From Haloarcula argentinensis DSM 12282 (lineage in GTDB: Archaea > Halobacteriota > Halobacteria > Halobacteriales > Haloarculaceae): DNA of 55,245 nucleotides. How positions within the stretch are numbered: position 1 is the first letter of the stretch; each line of letters starts with the position of its first letter. Location: assembly GCA_000336895.1 (NCBI GenBank), contig AOLX01000027.1, positions 257,574 through 312,818 of the forward strand. The letters run 5' to 3'. Below, piece by piece: positions 52,175 to 55,245 of the stretch. The notes beneath the pieces were generated by a model. The model searched no databases, was not told where the DNA came from, and saw only the letters and a program-made list of their open reading frames with translations. The position numbers were made by a program, and so were the translations under genes.

Positions 52175-52635
52175 GCCTTGACCGCCTCCTGTCTGACAAC
52201 CGCGCCGTCTCACCCGCAGTCACGCAGGCACTCACTATCGGTATCACGTCGCTGCTGGTGACCGGTCTCCTCATCGGCGGGAGCCAGATGGTCGATTCAC
52301 AGCGTGAGCGAGTGACAGAAGAAGCGCTGGAGAACGTCGGCGATGGTATTGCGCGCGACCTGATTCGCTTGGATGCGTTCGACACTGAGACCCTCAATTC
52401 GACAGTGTCGTTTCGTGCCACGTATCCGGAGCGGATCGCTGACCAATCGTACAATGTCGAGGTCTCGCCTGATATATCACGCACGCGCGTGTACGTGAAT
52501 GCAACAGGATTGAATCGGTACGCTGTCGTCCGATTTGCGAATGAAACTAACGTCTGCCCATCTGTCGTCTCCAGCGGCCCACTGGCTGTCTCGTATAATG
52601 CGTCCGCCGACTGTATGGAGGTGACACGCGGATGA
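52171..52635 (+). CDS. Pilin-like protein 4 (DUF7266-like)
   Basis: The 154-residue protein begins with a leader ending in NRAVSPAVTQALTIG, which is close to the archaeal prepilin pattern RAVSP, followed by one membrane segment (about 20-40). The rest has two Cys (near 129 and 149). It probably belongs to DUF7266. A PibD-type peptidase could process it. It overlaps the previous gene by four bases and the next by four bases. Confidence 0.82.
   Translation: MSLDRLLSDNRAVSPAVTQALTIGITSLLVTGLLIGGSQMVDSQRERVTEEALENVGDGIARDLIRLDAFDTETLNSTVSFRATYPERIADQSYNVEVSPDISRTRVYVNATGLNRYAVVRFANETNVCPSVVSSGPLAVSYNASADCMEVTRG
52617..52624 (+). promoter_or_regulatory. Perfect internal Shine-Dalgarno for pilin-like protein 5
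   Basis: ggaggtga, the exact complement of the haloarchaeal 16S rRNA 3' end, lies seven bases before ATG 52632 inside the last codons of pilin-like protein 4. Confidence 0.75.
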
Positions 52636-53387
52636 CCACACCACTGTCAAGCCAAAACAGTCACGACCGTGGTGTGTCCGACCTGCTCGCATTTACGCTC
52701 ACGTTCAGTATCATCATCACCGGCATTGCGCTGGTGACGCTTGGCGGGCTTGGAGCGTTCGATGCCATCCAACAAGGGGCGACAACCGATGTCGCAGAAA
52801 CGTCGATGATTGGGTTCGCAGAAACCACGGACGACCATATCCAGAGCGGCGCCCCTCGAAGGACCACGAGTATGAAACTCCAGGGCCACGGACTCTCCCT
52901 CCAGGCGTCAACGCTGAACGTAACTGTTGACGGACGTTCAACAAATATCTCGATCGGAGCGTTCGTTCGGGAAACTGACTCGGGGACTGATATCGTCTAC
53001 ACCAGCGGTGCGGTGTATCGAGTCCAGCAGGAGGGACTGGTCGTCTCACGGAAACCTAGCTTTCGGTGTGCTCCTGATAGCGGCAGCGTATACCTCTCCG
53101 TGCTTTCGCTTGACGGACAGACCGACTTCTCGTCGTCGGGCCGTCTCACGATCGAGACCGCTATCCAGAATACGACGCTTGTTTCGCCACAGGCTGGCAA
53201 GTCACCATCCGCGACAACCGTCTCGATCAACGTCTCGGAGACTGCGTATCCGGATGCATGGCACCGCCTGTTTGAGCAGGAACTATCGGACTGGTCAGGA
53301 CACTCAGAACCGCATACGTACCAGTGTACCGGCATCAACCGCGCTGTAGTCCACAACACGACAGTCGATATCCGGACTATCGCCTGA
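52632..53387 (+). CDS. Pilin-like protein 5 (DUF7289-like)
   Basis: The 251-residue protein begins with a polar leader ending in DRGVSDLLAFTLTFSIIITG, a prepilin-like pattern (RGVSD) joined to a membrane segment at about 17-40. The extracellular part is beta-rich with two Cys near 140 and 231. Probably DUF7289. It is the last gene of the pilus operon; 511 bases without a gene follow. Confidence 0.82.
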   Translation: MTTPLSSQNSHDRGVSDLLAFTLTFSIIITGIALVTLGGLGAFDAIQQGATTDVAETSMIGFAETTDDHIQSGAPRRTTSMKLQGHGLSLQASTLNVTVDGRSTNISIGAFVRETDSGTDIVYTSGAVYRVQQEGLVVSRKPSFRCAPDSGSVYLSVLSLDGQTDFSSSGRLTIETAIQNTTLVSPQAGKSPSATTVSINVSETAYPDAWHRLFEQELSDWSGHSEPHTYQCTGINRAVVHNTTVDIRTIA

Positions 53388-53898
53388 CGTGCCTCTATCT
53401 GCGGTCGAGAGACCCGCCGCTATCGGATACAGTACTAAGCGGTGAAAATCCGTTATGCAGCGGTCATCAGCGCTGCGATAAACGACCACTGGGTCCCGCT
53501 GTTTGCTTCCTCTTGTTTCGCCATAGCCGCAGTCTTGTCTCGTGGGTGCTTCCAGTTCATCACAGAGATACATACGTGCTCGACACGCATTAAGTGTTCG
53601 AAATCTAATATATTGTCGTGGTCTTTCATGATTGAGAGCGCTTCGCAGGTAGATACCCCTCTAGTTCCTCTCAGGCGTTAGCGTTCTCGCCTCGTCTTTA
53701 TATAATTACATTTACACGAGTGCACGCGAACCGAACAGCCCGAGCGCTAAGCGAAATCCGTGATACAGACGATTATACGTCGGTAAAAGACTCTATATCT
53801 GCATCTGAGAGTAGTGAGTGTCGTATGTGAGCGGCAGTTACGTGTGAGCCGTTGGCAAGGTAGTACTATTACCCTCCACTGCATAAGATTGGATACTA
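53388..53898. other. Intergenic stretch after the pilus operon
   Basis: I see no credible gene in these 511 bases. The open frames present are basic and lack haloarchaeal composition. TATA-like elements occur at about 53697-53705 (tttatataa), 53792-53799 (ctatatct) and 53866-53873 (ctattacc); the last fits the UPF0058 gene. The upstream ones could drive a non-coding RNA. Confidence 0.4.
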
Positions 53899-54135
53899 AT
53901 GAAGAAGCAAGAACTCATTCACCTTCACAGTCTTCTCGCGCAGGTACAGCACCACTACGAACACGAAGCGGACACCTCTGTTGAACACGACCTGTACGCC
54001 GATCTCGGTGTCAAGCCGACGTCGATCCACAAATCGAAGACAGACCACAAGGAAGCGGTGTTTGCGCTCGCTTCTGGACTGACGGATGCGATGGTCGAGG
54101 AAGCCGACGAACCACAGGCGCTGACTGCCGACTGA
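53899..54135 (+). CDS. UPF0058-family protein
   Basis: The 78-residue helical protein matches UPF0058, an archaeal family (MKKQELIHLHSLL near the N-terminus, later GVKPTSIHKSKTDHKEAVF) of unknown role. It has no membrane segment. A TATA-like tactattacc near 53867 gives a start close to 53893, so the mRNA is nearly leaderless. It lies before the aIF1A gene with 142 bases between. Confidence 0.9.
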   Translation: MKKQELIHLHSLLAQVQHHYEHEADTSVEHDLYADLGVKPTSIHKSKTDHKEAVFALASGLTDAMVEEADEPQALTAD

Positions 54136-54277
54136 ATCGACGTACTGTCGTCAGCTCGTTCTCACCGCTTCACTATTCCCAGTAGCTATTGGTCAGTTCT
54201 CGCCGTGGCACGGCCGCATGGTACACGCTATCTCGCCTCTCAAACAACTTATACGGGAGGCCACCGTTATTTATACT

Positions 54278-54574
54278 GTGAGCGACGATTCAGGGCGGCG
54301 GAATCTCCGCATGCCTACAAACGACGAGATGTTTGCAGTGGTAACAGAGCACCTTGGCGGGAACCACGTCCGCATTCGCTGTGAGGACGGCGAAACCCGA
54401 CTCGGACGGATTCCGGGCCGGATGAAGTTCCGAACCTGGATTAACGAGGACGACATCGTCCTCGCCGAACCGTGGGACTGGCAAGACGAGAAGGCCAACA
54501 TCGAATGGCGCTACAAGGGGCAAGACGCCGACCAGCTCCGTTCGGAAGGCCACATCGACTCGCTGACCGCCTAA
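54278..54574 (+). CDS. eif1A: Translation initiation factor aIF1A
   Basis: The 98-residue factor has the S1-type OB fold; the segment GRRNLRMPTNDEMFAVV, HVRIRCEDG and RTWINEDDIVLAEPWDWQD are conserved features. It binds the A site of the small ribosomal subunit during start selection. Family alignment places the first residue at GTG 54278 (VSDDSGRRN), and a TATA-like cttatac at 54249-54255 lies 26 bases before it. ATG 54313 would remove conserved residues. It may be one of several aIF1A copies in the genome. Confidence 0.9.
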   Translation: MSDDSGRRNLRMPTNDEMFAVVTEHLGGNHVRIRCEDGETRLGRIPGRMKFRTWINEDDIVLAEPWDWQDEKANIEWRYKGQDADQLRSEGHIDSLTA

Positions 54575-54913
54575 TTTTACCACTGTACCCGCGTCCTGGT
54601 TCACGACGACGGTGAGATAGCTCTCCATCGCGACTCGCATTGTCCCCTGTTCTAACTGTTGACTCCTGTGTGTCTCGTCGCTTGTTTCCTCATACCGTCT
54701 GGTACACTAAGAGTGTCTACTGTCCGGTTTGTCCTCCTCCCGATTGATATATAATGGATTGCTGGCCCCTGCCCACTGACCTCTATATCAGAATCTAAAC
54801 ACAAGGACACGTCGGATCATAGACATCCTGTCGCTGTCTTGCGGTTATGCGTGTCACGGCATCACGTTACGTATGCGTCGTGTGTGTGCTGCACAGAGCG
54901 TGTCCGAGACGAT
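54575..54913. other. Upstream region of the rRNA operon
   Basis: No gene is supported. Two TATA-like elements, atatataat (54747-54755) and ctctatatc (54781-54789), precede the main rRNA promoter and may be extra tandem promoters. The direct repeats typical of some haloarchaeal rRNA promoter arrays are not clear here. Confidence 0.45.
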
Positions 54914-54950
54914 TCATTTATATGTTCCCCCGTCTTCTGAACTAATGCGA
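54914..54950 (+). promoter_or_regulatory. Main rRNA operon promoter
   Basis: A TATA element ttcatttatatg (54914-54923 at its core) is followed 26 bases later by aatgcga (54944-54950). The tgcga start context matches the tgcgaa-type initiation sites I recall for haloarchaeal rRNA promoters. Transcription should begin near 54947, giving a leader of about 260 bases. Confidence 0.65.
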
Positions 54951-55207
54951 AGGTCGCACCGGGCAGCGAGCCCGGGTCGACACGCTCGGTCGGCCACCTG
55001 GGTCGGCCTGAGTTATGAACGGATCTCGCCTTCCCCTTCTGGGGTCGGCGAGATCCACCCCATGAGGATTCCACCCCTGCGGTCCGCCGTCAAGATGGAA
55101 TCTGATGTGAGCCCACGGACCCATGCAGTAGTCAACATTGGTGTAGGAACCAATGTGTTTGCTTCCGACGGAGTGCAACCACTTCCGCCGCTGATGTATA
55201 TCAGCAC
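54947..55207 (+). other. rRNA operon leader with hairpins
   Basis: The leader holds three perfect hairpins: ggatctcgcc / ggcgagatcc at 55021-55030 and 55047-55056 (10-base stem), acattggt / accaatgt at 55135-55142 and 55149-55156, and ctgat / atcag at 55191-55204. Such elements take part in leader folding and processing of the 16S precursor. The bulge-helix-bulge partner lies past the end of the window. Confidence 0.6.
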
Positions 55208-55245
55208 ATTCCGGTTGATCCTGCCGGAGGCCATTGCTATCGGAG
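55208..55245 (+). rRNA. rrs: 16S ribosomal RNA, 5' end (partial)
   Basis: The last 38 bases begin attccggttgatcctgccgg, the universal 5' end of archaeal 16S rRNA, and continue with ggccattgctatcggag as in haloarchaea. The gene runs out of the window. It is read away from the origin at 33.3 kb. Confidence 0.97.

Noticed and set aside
53442..53681. 79-residue open frame after the pilus operon
   Set aside because: Basic and cysteine-rich product, no family, no suitable promoter spacing.
55021..55056. Hairpin read as a transcription terminator
   Set aside because: It lies inside the rRNA leader downstream of the promoter and has no T run after it.
54862..55234. Minus-strand open frames in the rRNA leader
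   Set aside because: They lie on structured leader DNA, are basic and cover the rRNA promoter and hairpins.

Overview
The window is from an extremely halophilic archaeon (class Halobacteria) and most resembles Haloarcula. The predicted proteins are strongly acidic and the coding DNA is GC-rich. Almost every first gene has an A/T-rich TATA-like element centred 26-30 bases before its start codon, the usual layout of leaderless haloarchaeal transcripts. The last 38 bases are the 5' end of an archaeal 16S rRNA. The genus is inferred from the origin layout and the por/lrp gene order, not proven. No insertion sequence, integrase, CRISPR array or tRNA gene was seen.

Bases 1-16991 hold mostly metabolic and housekeeping genes. 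These are an iron-alcohol-dehydrogenase-like protein that lacks three of the four metal ligands, two MoeA-type molybdopterin proteins (one fused to a binding-protein-like domain), a TctA-like permease, CorA, CysS, the CbiX and DR2241 pair (split by an oppositely oriented M48 protease and PQQ-repeat lipoprotein), a Trm112-like zinc protein and PurA. Bases 17170-23255 carry a small winged-helix regulator, an 844-residue protein with a very long disordered linker, and a cytochrome oxidase subunit I gene surrounded by small membrane proteins, one of them only 30 residues long. Bases 23261-30933 form a minus-strand run: methylmalonyl-CoA mutase large subunit, a CBS/ParB-like fusion, a TrkA-N/DHH/DHHA1 phosphoesterase, LrpA1 and the two subunits of 2-oxoacid:ferredoxin oxidoreductase.

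Bases 33040-35780 are a replication origin. Two divergent copies of a 19-base box flank an A/T-rich tract with two perfect palindromes and a G-rich run. A third copy sits on the promoter of an orc1/cdc6 gene, and twelve more copies, all in one direction, follow that gene. This is the layout I recall for oriC2-cdc6E of Haloarcula hispanica, where the downstream box-rich region restrains the origin by titrating its initiator.

Bases 35780-45461 hold an acyl-CoA dehydrogenase and acyl-CoA ligase, two lipoprotein or regulator genes, CheC, an O-methyltransferase, a thioredoxin-like protein and an Lrp-aminotransferase operon. Bases 45599-53387 are a type IV pilus operon: an assembly ATPase, a membrane platform protein and five small pilin-like proteins, with strong Shine-Dalgarno sequences inside the operon. 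A UPF0058 gene, translation factor aIF1A and the promoter and leader of an rRNA operon close the window. The rRNA operon is read away from the origin.
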